Shown here piece by piece: positions 54,206 through 64,000 of a DNA stretch of 64,000 nucleotides. The position numbers and the translations under genes were made by a program. The DNA comes from Furfurilactobacillus rossiae DSM 15814 (GTDB lineage: Bacteria > Bacillota > Bacilli > Lactobacillales > Lactobacillaceae). A model generated the notes under the pieces. That model searched no databases. It saw nothing but the letters and a program-made list of their open reading frames with translations, and was not told where the DNA came from. Position 1 is the first letter of the stretch, and every line of letters begins with the position of its first letter. Location of the stretch: contig NZ_AUAW01000005.1 in NCBI RefSeq assembly GCF_000428925.1, positions 62,001-126,000 of the forward strand, read 5' to 3'.

Positions 54206-54252
54206 TACATCTGTGTTAAACATATATTTTCCTTAAGGGAGGAAGTTCACCA

Positions 54253-55269
54253 ATGACTGTTAAAATTGGTATCAACGGATTTGGCCGTATCGGTCGTTTA
54301 GCTTTAAAGCGGATCCACGAATTGAACACTAGCGACATCGAAGTTGTTGCAATCAATGATTTGACTACACCTTCAATGTTGGCTTACTTACTCAAGTATG
54401 ACTCCACTCATGGCAAGTTCCCTGGTGAAGTTAGTTCAACGGACAAGGGCATTGTCGTTGACGGTAAGGAAATCCCTGTATACGCAGAACGCGATGCAAA
54501 GAACATTCCTTGGGTTAAGAACGATGGTGTTGACTACGTGCTTGAATGTACTGGTTTCTACACTTCAGCAGAAAAGTCACAAGCCCACTTGGATGCCGGC
54601 GCAAAGCGTGTTCTGATCTCAGCACCTGCTGGTAAGATCACAACTGTTGTTCCTGGTGTTAACTTGGACGTTTTGAGCAACGATGACAAGATCGTTTCCG
54701 CTGGTTCATGCACGACTAACTGTCTTGCACCACTGGCTTACTTCATGAACGAAGAATTCGGTATCAAGGTTGGTACGATGACGACGGTTCACGCCTTCAC
54801 ATCAACTCAATCAATCCTTGATGGCCCTCGTGGTTCAAAGCCTCGTAACAACCGTACTGCTTCTGTTAACACGATTCCTCACTCAACTGGTGCTGCTAAG
54901 GCCCTTGGTTTGGTTATCCCAGAATTGAACGGTAAGTTACAAGGACACGCACAACGTGTTGCTGTTGTTGACGGTTCATTAACTGAATTAGTAACTGTTC
55001 TGGACAAGAAAGTTACTGCTGACGAAGTTAACGCAGCTATTAAGAAGCACACTGAAGGTAACGACGCCTTTGGTTACAACGACGACGAAATCGTTTCAAG
55101 CGATATCATCGACGATTCACATGGTTCCGTATTTGACCCAACTCAAACGGAAGTTACAACTGCCGGTGACAGCCAATTAGTTAAGACTGTTGCTTGGTAC
55201 GACAACGAATGGGGCTTCACTTGCAACATGATCCGTACGTTGTTGAAGTTCGCCACTTTGGAAGCTTAA
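54253..55269 (+). CDS. gap: Glyceraldehyde-3-phosphate dehydrogenase, phosphorylating
   Basis: 338 residues, AGGGAGG site. NAD-binding NGFGRIGR at 8-15; catalytic Cys in [13 protein letters not shown] near 155; the WYDNEWGF C-terminal block. Codon choice is extremely biased, typical of a very highly expressed gene. Own promoter and own strong terminator, so it is separate from pgk. Confidence 0.98.
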   Translation: MTVKIGINGFGRIGRLALKRIHELNTSDIEVVAINDLTTPSMLAYLLKYDSTHGKFPGEVSSTDKGIVVDGKEIPVYAERDAKNIPWVKNDGVDYVLECTGFYTSAEKSQAHLDAGAKRVLISAPAGKITTVVPGVNLDVLSNDDKIVSAGSCTTNCLAPLAYFMNEEFGIKVGTMTTVHAFTSTQSILDGPRGSKPRNNRTASVNTIPHSTGAAKALGLVIPELNGKLQGHAQRVAVVDGSLTELVTVLDKKVTADEVNAAIKKHTEGNDAFGYNDDEIVSSDIIDDSHGSVFDPTQTEVTTAGDSQLVKTVAWYDNEWGFTCNMIRTLLKFATLEA

Positions 55270-55301
55270 TTTAAATCATTACGTTTTTGATTAGATGTGG
55301 C

Positions 55302-55336
55302 AAAGGCGGGAGGAGGGAGACTCCGCCCGCCTTTTT
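55302..55336 (+). terminator. Terminator of gap
   Basis: AAAGGCGGG / CCCGCCTTT with an additional GGAG/CTCC loop stem, then T-run. Confidence 0.92.
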
Positions 55337-55467
55337 CTTTGAATGATTTAGTGGAATGATTCACAAATAGTCGTGTTTGTTTTCAGAAAATTGGGCTGTG
55401 AGTGGCTTTTACCATTAAAAATCGTTAAAATATATGCGTACGCAAAAATCGTTGGGAGGAAACTACT

Positions 55468-56667
55468 TTGGCTAAATTAACTGTTTCTGATTTAGATTTA
55501 ACTGGAAAAAAAGTTTTAATGCGTGTTGACTTTAATGTGCCGATTAAAAACGGCGTGATTGGTAACGACAACCGAATCGTGGCTGCATTACCTACGATTA
55601 ACTATGTTCTGGATCACGGTGGCCGTGCCATCTTATTCAGTCACTTAGGTCGTGTTAAGACTGAAGAGGACAAAAAGGAATTATCCATGCGTCCTGTTGC
55701 AGAACGTTTGAGTAACTTATTGGGCAAACCTGTAACGTTTGTACCAACTACCCGTGGTCCACAACTTGAAGACGCCATCAACAACTTGAAAGACGGCGAA
55801 GTTCTGTTATTCGAAAACACTCGTTTTGAAGATTTGGATGGCAAGAAGGAATCCGGTAACAACCCTGAATTGGGTCAATACTGGGCTTCACTTGGCGACG
55901 TTTTCGTTAACGATGCCTTTGGTACTGCTCACCGTGAGCATGCCTCAAACGTTGGTATCGCAACTGCCATGAAGGCAGCCGGCAAGTCAGTTGCTGCTGG
56001 TTTCTTAATGGAAAAAGAAATCAAGTTCTTAGGTAACGCTGTTGATAACCCTGTTCACCCATTTGTTGCTATCTTGGGTGGTGCTAAGGTTTCTGACAAG
56101 ATCGGCGTCATCGACAACTTGTTGAGCAAAGCTGACAAGGTTATCGTTGGTGGTGGGATGGCTTACACCTTCTTCGCTGCCCAAGGCCTTTCAGTTGGTA
56201 ACTCATTGCTTGAAAAGGACAAGATCGACACAGCCAAAGCAATCATTGAAAAGGCTGGCGATAAGCTTGTATTGCCAATCGACTCTGTTGTTGCTAAGGA
56301 ATTCAAGAATGATTCACCTGCAGAAACTGTTGATGGTTCAATTCCTGATGGTTACATGGCTCTTGACATCGGTCCAAAGTCTGTTGAATTATTTGAAAAC
56401 ACTTTGCGTGATGCTAAGACCGTTGTTTGGAACGGACCAATGGGTGTCTTCGAAATGCCAAACTTTGCTAAGGGTACCTTGGCTGTTGGTAAGTTCTTAG
56501 GTGACTTGGATGCTACGACAATTGTTGGTGGTGGTGACTCAACAGCTGCTGTTCAACAATTGGGTGTTGCTGACAAATTGACCCACATCTCTACTGGTGG
56601 TGGTGCTTCCCTTGAATACCTTGAAGGTAAGACTTTACCTGGGATTGCAGCAATCAGTGACAAGTAA
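55468..56667 (+). CDS. pgk: Phosphoglycerate kinase
   Basis: 399 residues, TGGGAGG site. MRVDFNVPI near residue 17, SHLGR near 59, [11 protein letters not shown] near 204 and the C-terminal GGGDSTAAV loop are all present. Highly biased codons. Terminates before the repeat-filled pgk-tpiA gap, so tpiA needs its own promoter. Confidence 0.98.
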   Translation: MAKLTVSDLDLTGKKVLMRVDFNVPIKNGVIGNDNRIVAALPTINYVLDHGGRAILFSHLGRVKTEEDKKELSMRPVAERLSNLLGKPVTFVPTTRGPQLEDAINNLKDGEVLLFENTRFEDLDGKKESGNNPELGQYWASLGDVFVNDAFGTAHREHASNVGIATAMKAAGKSVAAGFLMEKEIKFLGNAVDNPVHPFVAILGGAKVSDKIGVIDNLLSKADKVIVGGGMAYTFFAAQGLSVGNSLLEKDKIDTAKAIIEKAGDKLVLPIDSVVAKEFKNDSPAETVDGSIPDGYMALDIGPKSVELFENTLRDAKTVVWNGPMGVFEMPNFAKGTLAVGKFLGDLDATTIVGGGDSTAAVQQLGVADKLTHISTGGGASLEYLEGKTLPGIAAISDK

Positions 56668-56690
56668 TTTAGTTTAATACCGTTCTACTT

Positions 56691-56734
56691 AACGTCCTTC
56701 AATCTGCTTCTTAACAGGTTGGCGGGCGTTTTTG
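56691..56734 (+). terminator. Terminator of pgk
   Basis: AACGTCCTTCAATCTG / CAGGTTGGCGGGCGTT pairs over 16 bp with several G-T wobbles, followed by five T residues. Confidence 0.8.
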
Positions 56735-56754
56735 CGTTTTGAGTGGTTAAGGAC

Positions 56755-56880
56755 GCTTGCGGTTGTCAACATCGAAACTTCGTCGTGAGACCGGTTCAAG
56801 CCCGTCTGTGACCTAAATCTGGAAATACACCGGATTAACGTCACTTTCACGACTACATTTCAATGTTGACGCCCTCCAGC
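56755..56880 (+). repeat. Structured intergenic repeat, family 1, copy C (short form)
   Basis: Outer stem GTCAACATCGAAA (56765-56777) / TTTCAATGTTGAC (56858-56870), one mismatch. Inner stem GTCGTGA / TCACGAC. Core GAGACCGGTTCAAGCCCG matches copies A and B. Final hairpin GTGAC-CTAAATCTGG / CCGGATT-AACGTCAC. The middle hairpin of the long copies is missing, which shortens the element by about 60 nt. It starts about 20 bp after the pgk terminator. Confidence 0.78.
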
Positions 56881-56987
56881 TCATATTCATATAACCTTGA
56901 ATCAGCCCAAAAAATCTAGTTTAGAAGAAGATTTGAAATCGGATTAATTAATTTGTCTACACTATCGTTAACATATATGTGAGTGGA

Positions 56988-57152
56988 GATGACTGAAGAC
57001 AGAGTTTCGTGTCGACAATACTTGATGGCGGGTTTTGCCATTTAGTATTGTGGGACGAGTTCTGAAACGTGGTTTTCGGTTCAGAATCGAGTTGAAGACC
57101 GTGTACTTCAGCGGGCTGAAACGTTCCCCAAGAAACGGCGTCTTCGGTCATC
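56988..57152 (+). repeat. Folded 165-nt element before tpiA
   Basis: Closed by GATGACTGAAGACAGAGTTTC-type arms, 21 bases at 56988-57008 and 57132-57152, with 17 matched positions. Inside are CAATACT...AGTATTG with ATGGC/GCCAT (57017-57050), TCTGAA...TTCAGA (57061-57085) and TGAAG...CTTCA (57092-57109). A GTGGGAC stretch recalls family 1, but the core is not conserved. Single copy in this window; function unknown. Confidence 0.65.
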
Positions 57153-57320
57153 GCAACGACCTGTTACTGCTTAGCAAGGCAAGGTGAAACTAGCTTTTTA
57201 GGACTGACTTCACTACAATGCATGTGTAGGAGAAAGAGTTGTGAGTGTTCGTTTGGCAACGAGTGCTTTGACAGATTAAAAGAGTAATGCCAAGACCCAT
57301 TATGAAGAGGGGGCTAACCC

Positions 57321-58082
57321 ATGCGGATTCCAATGATTGTTGGAAATTGGAAGATGAATAAGACTGCGGACTCAGTAGAATCGTTTGTAAATGGAATTAG
57401 AGGCAATTTACCTAATGCGATGCAGTTAGAAACAGCTATTTGTGCACCTGCTTTGTTTTTAGAGCAAATGGTTGATCAGGCTCGCGACATGCCTTTAGAA
57501 GTTGGCGCAGAAAATTGTTACTTTGAGGATAACGGTCCGTTTACCGGTGAAACCAGTCCATATGCGTTAAGTAAAGCTGGCGTTGATTTTGTTATTTTGG
57601 GACATTCGGAGCGTCGGAAGATTTTCCGTGAAACCGATGAGATGATTAATTTAAAAGTTCAGGCCGTTTTTCGGAACCATATGCGGCCAATCATCTGTTG
57701 TGATGAAACGATGGGACAGCGAGAATCTAATGATGCTGTTCACTGGGTTGTGGCTCAGGTGATCGAAGCGTTAAAGGGTGTTGATGAGGAGCAGGCAAGA
57801 ACTGCGATTATTGCGTATGAGCCAAGCTGGGCGATTGGTGTTGGCACACCTGCATCACCAGATCAAATTGAGGAAGGCTGTTATCTGATTCGTCAAACGG
57901 TCGCAGACGTTTACGATGATGAAATTGCTGATGAAGTGCGGGTATTATATGGCGGTTCTGTTAAGCCTGCAAATATAAACACGATCATGCAGAAACAGGA
58001 TGTCGATGGGGTTTTGGTCGGCAATGCGAGTCTTCAACCTGAATCGTTTCTGGAACTTATTAGCAATGATCCCGGAAAATAA
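57321..58082 (+). CDS. tpiA: Triosephosphate isomerase (divergent)
   Basis: 253 residues, GAGGGGG site. Catalytic Lys in GNWKMNKT, His in LGHSERRK near 97 and Glu in AYEPSWAIG near 170, so activity is expected. Flexible loop 6 reads PSWAIGVGTPAS rather than the usual PxWAIGTGKxAT, and CCDETMGQRE replaces CCGETLEQRE. Codon choice is far less biased than in gap, pgk and eno. Together these suggest relaxed demand, as in phosphoketolase-pathway organisms, or replacement by transfer. Confidence 0.93.
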   Translation: MRIPMIVGNWKMNKTADSVESFVNGIRGNLPNAMQLETAICAPALFLEQMVDQARDMPLEVGAENCYFEDNGPFTGETSPYALSKAGVDFVILGHSERRKIFRETDEMINLKVQAVFRNHMRPIICCDETMGQRESNDAVHWVVAQVIEALKGVDEEQARTAIIAYEPSWAIGVGTPASPDQIEEGCYLIRQTVADVYDDEIADEVRVLYGGSVKPANINTIMQKQDVDGVLVGNASLQPESFLELISNDPGK

Positions 58083-58094
58083 TTGCTCATAATC

Positions 58095-58123
58095 TTGATA
58101 GTGAAACGCGTAACACATATAAT
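58095..58123 (+). promoter_or_regulatory. eno promoter
   Basis: TTGATA (58095-58100), exact 17-bp spacer, TATAAT (58118-58123); 50 bp before eno. Confidence 0.85.
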
Positions 58124-58160
58124 AGTAGGGAAGTCATTGCGACTACATTTACCCATATAA

Positions 58161-59492
<1,332 letters not shown>

Positions 59493-59524
59493 TTTCGTCT
59501 TGAAATAGGTTGTTATGATAATAA

Positions 59525-59557
59525 AATTCCTCACTTTTCGAAGTGGGGAGTTTTTTT
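59525..59557 (+). terminator. Terminator of eno
   Basis: CTCACTT-TTCG-AAGTGGGGAG stem (CTCaCTT/AAGTgGGG core) with seven T residues. Confidence 0.85.
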
Positions 59558-59696
59558 GTCGCCAAGTTTTGATAGATTATGAATTTCTAAAGATTTAAAA
59601 GAAAAACTGAAATATACATGAAGTCCTTAATGTGTTTACTTTGTTCACCTATACTAAATTTGAATGTTTTTGGCAACAATGAAACGGGGGAGCTAA

Positions 59697-60359
59697 ATGG
59701 CAACACAACATGAGGTGGCAAAACGGCACGCGCTATTAGAACGCATGGCCGTTGTTTTCATGCGGGAAGGCTTTAATCAGCTAACAATGAATGACCTGAT
59801 TAAAGTAATGGGTGTTTCGCGAAGAACGGCTTATAAATACTTCAGCTCGAAAGAAGACATCGTGCATGCCGTTGTTAAGCTGTACTTAGACTACATAGAG
59901 GATCTTGACATTCCTCAGCTTAATGGGGATGTGGCAAACTTTTTTCGTCAGTTTCAAATGCTGTTCGATCAATCTTTGACAATTTCGCGAACAATTTCTG
60001 ATGAATTCTTGAGTGATCTGAAATCAGCCAACGATTCAGACTATCGAAATTTGCAAGATGCACTTAATCAGCAACAGCAGCAAGCAATTATTTATTTCGA
60101 GACCGGTGTAAAACGTGGTCTCTTTCGCACGTATCAGTGGGATGTTTTATTATTGCAAGATCGCGTGATGGTGCGCGGCTTAATTGACCGTCACTTTTTA
60201 TTGCGCCATAGTTTGAATCTCACGAAAGTATTGACTGATTACTATAATTTAAAGAAGACACAGTTGCTTTTACCTGAGCAGTTAAACGTAATTGATGATC
60301 AGCCTGTCCGGTTGATTATTGAATATTTTGTGAATGAGTATAATCGAACGTTCCTATAA
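59697..60359 (+). CDS. TetR/AcrR-family regulator
   Basis: 220 residues, ATG following GGGGGAGCTAA. TetR HTH at about 20-65 (LTMNDLIKVMGVSRRTAYKYFSSKEDIV). Ligand domain unassigned. The next gene, a ClC-type channel, starts within 30 bp on the same strand, so the two are probably an operon. Confidence 0.85.
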   Translation: MATQHEVAKRHALLERMAVVFMREGFNQLTMNDLIKVMGVSRRTAYKYFSSKEDIVHAVVKLYLDYIEDLDIPQLNGDVANFFRQFQMLFDQSLTISRTISDEFLSDLKSANDSDYRNLQDALNQQQQQAIIYFETGVKRGLFRTYQWDVLLLQDRVMVRGLIDRHFLLRHSLNLTKVLTDYYNLKKTQLLLPEQLNVIDDQPVRLIIEYFVNEYNRTFL

Positions 60360-60387
60360 AAACTGTCCTAAAAAGAGAGATGATCAT

Positions 60388-61950
60388 TTGAAGAAAAAAA
60401 GTAAACGTCGACTTTCGCTCGATCTAACACGGGTTGGAACTGTCATCACAGGGTTAGCGGTTGGATTAATGACGGGTCTTATCGTTAGTTTGTTTCGCCT
60501 GGCGATTGAACACGGTCTTAATCTGGTCAAAACTGGCTATGTAGCGATGCATCACCAACCTTGGTTAATTGTACCGTGGCTTTTTGGCATGGTTGTTTTG
60601 GGCATTTTAGTGGGGCTGCTGGTTAAGACCAGTCCACAAATTAGTGGGTCAGGGATTCCTCAAGTTGAAGGTCAATTAGCTGGGGAATTCGACGAGCCGT
60701 GGTGGCCAACACTCTGGAAAAAGTTTGTTGGCGGTATTGCAGCGATTGGTTCTGGTCTGATGTTGGGTCGGGAAGGTCCTTCGATTCAACTTGGGGCTGC
60801 TGTGGGGCAAGGTTATGCCACACTTCGTGGTCATCAAGGAACTAATCGCCGGGTTGCAATCGCTAGTGGCGCAGCAGCAGGGTTGTCAGCGGCATTCAAT
60901 GCACCGATTGCCAGCACACTATTTGTTTTGGAAGAAATTTATCATAACTTTTCACCGTTAGTTTGGCTGACGTCGTTGACCAGTGCTGTCGTCGCAAACT
61001 TCGTGTCGCTGGGGTTCTTCGGGCAAACGCCGGTCTTACATATTCCGTATTCCAGCGGATTACCATTACGTGATTACGGCCATTTGATTGTACTGGGCAT
61101 TATTTTGGGATTGTTAGGGCGGTTGTATCAAACCGTCCTGCTGCGTTTGCCAAGTTGGTACGCTAAGTTAAGACTGCCACGTTATTTAGACGGCGTCGTG
61201 GCACTGTTACTCACCATTCCTGTTGGTTGGTGGTGGACATCCAGTTTGGGTGGCGGTAATAGTGTTATTTTGGATTTGGCGCACATTCATCCAGGAATCT
61301 GGGTGCTCATCGGGCTGTTTGTTGTGCGGTTCGTATTCTCGATGGTGGCGTATGGTTCTGGATTACCCGGCGGCATTTTCTTACCGATTTTAACGTTAGG
61401 TGCTGTCATTGGTGCAATCTATGGCCGTGCGATGGTCATGATGGGATTGCTGCCGAGTATTTATGTGGTCAACTTAGTTATTTTTGCGATGGCAGGGTAT
61501 TTTGCCGGAATCGGAAAAGCACCGTTTACGGCGATTCTGTTGATTACGGAAATGGTCGGGTCATTACAACACCTAATGCCATTAGCCGTGGTTTGTCTAG
61601 TTGCCTATATTACAGTAGATGTGTGTGGTGGCGCGCCAATTTACGAATCCTTATTGGGACGAATGTTGTCACCAACGGCAGAGCGCGCTGCAGGGTTTAC
61701 GGATCGAATTGAAGTGCCCGTGTTCGATGGTTCGTTTTTAGTTGGCCATCAAGTTCGGGAATTTAGATGGCCAGCCAATGCTCTATTGATTGGTGTTCAT
61801 CGTGGCGAACGGCAGATTATTCCGCACGGTGATACGATTTTGCGTGCTGGTGATACCCTGATTGTGGAAACACAACACGATAATCGGGCCTTTATTCGTG
61901 AACGAATTGCGGGGATGGCAGAGCAAGTTAGTGTGCGCGGTGAAGACTGA
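60388..61950 (+). CDS. clcA: ClC-type chloride channel/antiporter with C-terminal TrkA-C-like domain
   Basis: 520 residues from TTG at 60388, preceded by AAAGAGAG; an ATG at 60334, inside the TetR gene, is the alternative (538 residues). All ClC selectivity motifs are present: GSGIPQVEGQL, GREGPSIQLGA with the gating Glu, and GLPGGIFLPIL. The gating Glu suggests a Cl-/H+ antiporter, possibly aiding acid resistance. The last ~75 residues form a regulator domain (VREFRWPANALLIGVHRG...DTLIVET). Confidence 0.88.
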   Translation: MKKKSKRRLSLDLTRVGTVITGLAVGLMTGLIVSLFRLAIEHGLNLVKTGYVAMHHQPWLIVPWLFGMVVLGILVGLLVKTSPQISGSGIPQVEGQLAGEFDEPWWPTLWKKFVGGIAAIGSGLMLGREGPSIQLGAAVGQGYATLRGHQGTNRRVAIASGAAAGLSAAFNAPIASTLFVLEEIYHNFSPLVWLTSLTSAVVANFVSLGFFGQTPVLHIPYSSGLPLRDYGHLIVLGIILGLLGRLYQTVLLRLPSWYAKLRLPRYLDGVVALLLTIPVGWWWTSSLGGGNSVILDLAHIHPGIWVLIGLFVVRFVFSMVAYGSGLPGGIFLPILTLGAVIGAIYGRAMVMMGLLPSIYVVNLVIFAMAGYFAGIGKAPFTAILLITEMVGSLQHLMPLAVVCLVAYITVDVCGGAPIYESLLGRMLSPTAERAAGFTDRIEVPVFDGSFLVGHQVREFRWPANALLIGVHRGERQIIPHGDTILRAGDTLIVETQHDNRAFIRERIAGMAEQVSVRGED

Positions 61951-62059
61951 AGGATTACCTGTTTGCATGCGCCTAGTAGTATGCTTGCACTAGCAATCCC
62001 CACCATTTTATGTTAAATTAGTTGAGACATACCGCGAAGTTTGAATGGGAGGAACCACT

Positions 62060-62302
62060 TTGTATAATTTTTTGTTAACTGCACTGATTGTGATCGCAAT
62101 CTTAATCGTTATTGCAGTCATGATGCAACCCACGAAAACAGATGATGCATTAGGTGCCTTGTCTGGCGGCGGTGCAAACGACTTATTTGCTCAACAAAAG
62201 TCACGGGGCTTTGAAGGCTTTATGCAACGGGTTACAGTAATCCTTGGCATTTTGTTCTTTGCTATTGCCTTGGCGTTAGTGTACTTGTCCTCGCATAAGT
62301 AG
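62060..62302 (+). CDS. secG: Preprotein translocase subunit SecG
   Basis: 80 residues from TTG at 62060 with GGGAGG upstream; the ATG at 62045 lies within that ribosome site and is rejected. Two membrane segments (about 3-22 and 55-76) with the LGALSGGGANDLFAQQKSRG loop of SecG. Followed by est and rnr, the standard secG-est-rnr order of Firmicutes. Confidence 0.93.
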   Translation: MYNFLLTALIVIAILIVIAVMMQPTKTDDALGALSGGGANDLFAQQKSRGFEGFMQRVTVILGILFFAIALALVYLSSHK

Positions 62303-62370
62303 GCTTGTTTTTTGACGACTAACGTTTACAAATTGGTGATGGCCTCGTGCCATCTTCATTGATGTATGAC

Positions 62371-62399
62371 AAAGCTGGGCTTAGTCCCGGCTTTTTTTC
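62371..62399 (+). terminator. Terminator of secG
   Basis: AAGCTGGG / CCCGGCTT around CTTAGT, followed by seven T residues. A further hairpin GATGGC/GCCATC sits just upstream at 62338-62354. Confidence 0.8.
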
Positions 62400-62429
62400 A
62401 TGCAATTTTTCAATGAAAGGATGGAAAGA

Positions 62430-63191
62430 ATGACAATTCATTTTCGTCAACCAGAACCACTGTTTATTGAGGCGGGTGCAAACGCAGTCTTGTTACTGCA
62501 TGCATATTCTGGCAGTAGCAATGACATGGGGATGATTGGGCGCGGATTGGCGCGTGATGGTTATACAGTATATGCCCCAATGTTTGCTGGTCATGGCACC
62601 ATGGAGCCCAGAGATATTATTACAAGGGGCGGTGTGGCCGCTTGGCTGAAGAACGCCCAAGATGCAGTGACTTTTCTAAAAGCACATGGCTATCAACAAA
62701 TTGCAGTCTTTGGTCTATCCATGGGCGGTTTGTTTGCAACGCGCTTATTGGAAATTGACAGCACGTTAGTCGGCGGTGGGACGTTTGCATCGCCAGTTAT
62801 TCGGGTGGGCCAAACGAACGTGCCGCAAAGCTTTTTAAGTTTGAGCAACAAAATTTATTCACGCACACAAATGTCGGCGGATGAAAAGCAACAAAGTCTC
62901 GACTGGTTAGCTCAGCACAATCCAGAACAGTTGAGCGACATTGAAGACTTTGTCCAAACACAAGTGGCAGCCAATTTACAAATGATTAATAAGCCATTCT
63001 TTATCGCCCAGGGTGATGCGGATCAAATGATTGATCCTGGCAGTGGGGCGGCTTTTAATGAACGAATGGAGAGTTTAAATAAAGATGTCACGTTTAAGCT
63101 GTATCCGAACGCAGGCCATGTTTTAACAGTAAATAACGCGCATCACCAATTGCAAACAGACGTTGAGAAATTTCTTGAACGACTGTTTTAA
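62430..63191 (+). CDS. est: Carboxylesterase (Est30/YvaK family)
   Basis: 253 residues from ATG at 62430; GAAAGGATGG upstream; a longer frame from 62400 lacks a site. Alpha/beta hydrolase with nucleophile elbow GLSMGG near 95-100, Asp in QGDADQMIDP near 195 and His in NAGHVL near 226. The position between secG and rnr is conserved in Firmicutes. Confidence 0.93.
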   Translation: MTIHFRQPEPLFIEAGANAVLLLHAYSGSSNDMGMIGRGLARDGYTVYAPMFAGHGTMEPRDIITRGGVAAWLKNAQDAVTFLKAHGYQQIAVFGLSMGGLFATRLLEIDSTLVGGGTFASPVIRVGQTNVPQSFLSLSNKIYSRTQMSADEKQQSLDWLAQHNPEQLSDIEDFVQTQVAANLQMINKPFFIAQGDADQMIDPGSGAAFNERMESLNKDVTFKLYPNAGHVLTVNNAHHQLQTDVEKFLERLF

Positions 63192-63220
63192 CCTAACGCG
63201 AAAGTAAAAATGAGGTAATT

Positions 63221-64000
63221 ATGACAGAAAGCAATTTACAACAACAAATTTTGACGTTTTTAAACGCCAATCAGGAGGGGTCGTTTACAGCGGCCGAAAT
63301 CGGCACTGCACTTAAACAATCAGAAGCGGAGTTCACGTTAAGCGTGCAGGCACTTGCTGGGTTGGAACGTGCCGGCAAAGTGGCCGTTACGGACACAGGT
63401 AAGTGGGCCATTGTTAAAGTGGCAGCTGGGTTATCAGGAACTTTCCATGGTAACGACAAGGGGTTTGGTTTCGTCGCATATGATGACGAACAACCAGATG
63501 CTTACATCAATCCAGATCACACCAAACACGCAATGACGGGTGACACGGTTGAAATGAAGATTTTACGACCGTCTAAACCGGGGTCTGATCGGGGGCCTGA
63601 AGGTGAAGTAACAAAAGTAACTGAGCGTCACTACACACAAATCGTTGGTGAGTTTAGGTCCAAACGTGACGCCAAGCTACCTAGTGTGATTGGTGAAGTG
63701 CTCCTTAAAGACAAAAAACTCGGCAGTTATACGTTTGATGTGCTCGACGGCGGCATTCATCCAGTGGATGGAGAAGTTGTCACGGCCGATGTTACCGGTT
63801 ATCCAACAGATCTCGATCCACAGTTGCTAAGTGGTGTGGCCACGAAGGTGATTGGGAACGCTGACGAACCGGGTATCGACATTCTTCAAATCGTTTACGC
63901 TCATGATGTGCCTTCCGAATTTCCGCAGGAGGTACTGGATGAAGCAAATGCAATTCCTGATACGGTGCAGGAAGCTGACAAGGATGGTCGAGTTGACATT
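63221..64000 (+). CDS. rnr: Ribonuclease R, N-terminal part (3' end outside window)
   Basis: ATG at 63221 with GAGGTAATT upstream; open to the right edge (260 codons). An N-terminal winged helix (about 5-68) is followed by cold-shock domain 1 (SGTFHGNDKGFGFVAYDDEQ...AMTGDTVEMKI, about 72-115) and the start of domain 2. The catalytic RNB domain lies beyond the window. RNase R degrades structured RNA and cooperates with tmRNA/SmpB. Confidence 0.95.
   Translation, partial: MTESNLQQQILTFLNANQEGSFTAAEIGTALKQSEAEFTLSVQALAGLERAGKVAVTDTGKWAIVKVAAGLSGTFHGNDKGFGFVAYDDEQPDAYINPDHTKHAMTGDTVEMKILRPSKPGSDRGPEGEVTKVTERHYTQIVGEFRSKRDAKLPSVIGEVLLKDKKLGSYTFDVLDGGIHPVDGEVVTADVTGYPTDLDPQLLSGVATKVIGNADEPGIDILQIVYAHDVPSEFPQEVLDEANAIPDTVQEADKDGRVDI

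Noticed and set aside
58100-58117. cre-like GTGAAACGCGTAACA in the eno promoter spacer
   Set aside because: Matches the outer positions only; the four central positions of the cre consensus are wrong.

Overview
The window is low-to-middling GC chromosomal DNA of a Firmicute in the family Lactobacillaceae. The evidence is the gene families (rapZ-yvcK-whiA, CtsR-controlled clpP, a tyrosine T-box, cre sites, a type-2 galT, maltose phosphorylase, a laccase-like copper oxidase, an anaerobic ribonucleotide reductase) and strong Shine-Dalgarno sites with frequent TTG/GTG starts. Gap, pgk and eno have very biased codons while tpiA does not, and no cggR precedes gap. This hints at a heterofermentative species, but I cannot name it from sequence alone.

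Layout. 0-16.4 kb is backbone: uvrB (cut by the left edge), uvrA, two tandem amino-acid permeases, a YibE/F-type membrane pair, rapZ-yvcK-whiA, an SDR/TetR pair, a half ABC exporter and clpP. 53.5-64 kb is backbone again: pgpA-like, gap, pgk, tpiA, eno, a TetR regulator, a ClC channel, secG, est and the start of rnr. Between them, about 37 kb of mostly accessory genes separates clpP from the glycolytic genes: a UbiA/MenA-like prenyltransferase; a Tyr T-box with an NhaC-type transporter; a three-gene operon matching the cla-dh/cla-dc/cla-er fatty-acid saturation pathway, with a PucR/CdaR-type regulator; a multicopper oxidase; an MFS exporter; PerR; maltose phosphorylase; PnuC; a cluster of five CxxC-zinc-ribbon proteins, most membrane-anchored, bracketed by two HTH regulators and a tRNA-Arg; a lipoprotein with an Asp/Ser tail; an aldo/keto reductase; nrdDG; and a complete Leloir set galM / small ORF-galP-galK-galT-galR.

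The most unusual content is non-coding. One family of large structured intergenic repeats (three copies, near 6.8, 31.3 and 56.8 kb) keeps its stems through compensatory base changes and shares an invariant 15-nt core, ACCGGTTCAAGCC with flanking G residues. A second family (two copies, near 17.85 and 20.0 kb) starts directly after intrinsic terminators; its 3' half lies inside a 123-bp tandem duplication. A further 165-nt multi-hairpin element sits between pgk and tpiA. I do not recognise any of these as a named RNA or mobile element. The zinc-ribbon cluster at 35.7-39.5 kb is the best candidate for an undescribed protein system.

Regulation readable from the sequence: a CtsR operator at clpP; cre sites at the fatty-acid operon, its putative regulator and galM; identical TTTAGTAAAA operators at both gal promoters; paired NrdR boxes enclosing two DnaA boxes before nrdD; a PerR-like box before perR; a TetR-type operator in the SDR/TetR gap; and a nested palindrome between the two HTH genes of the zinc-ribbon cluster.
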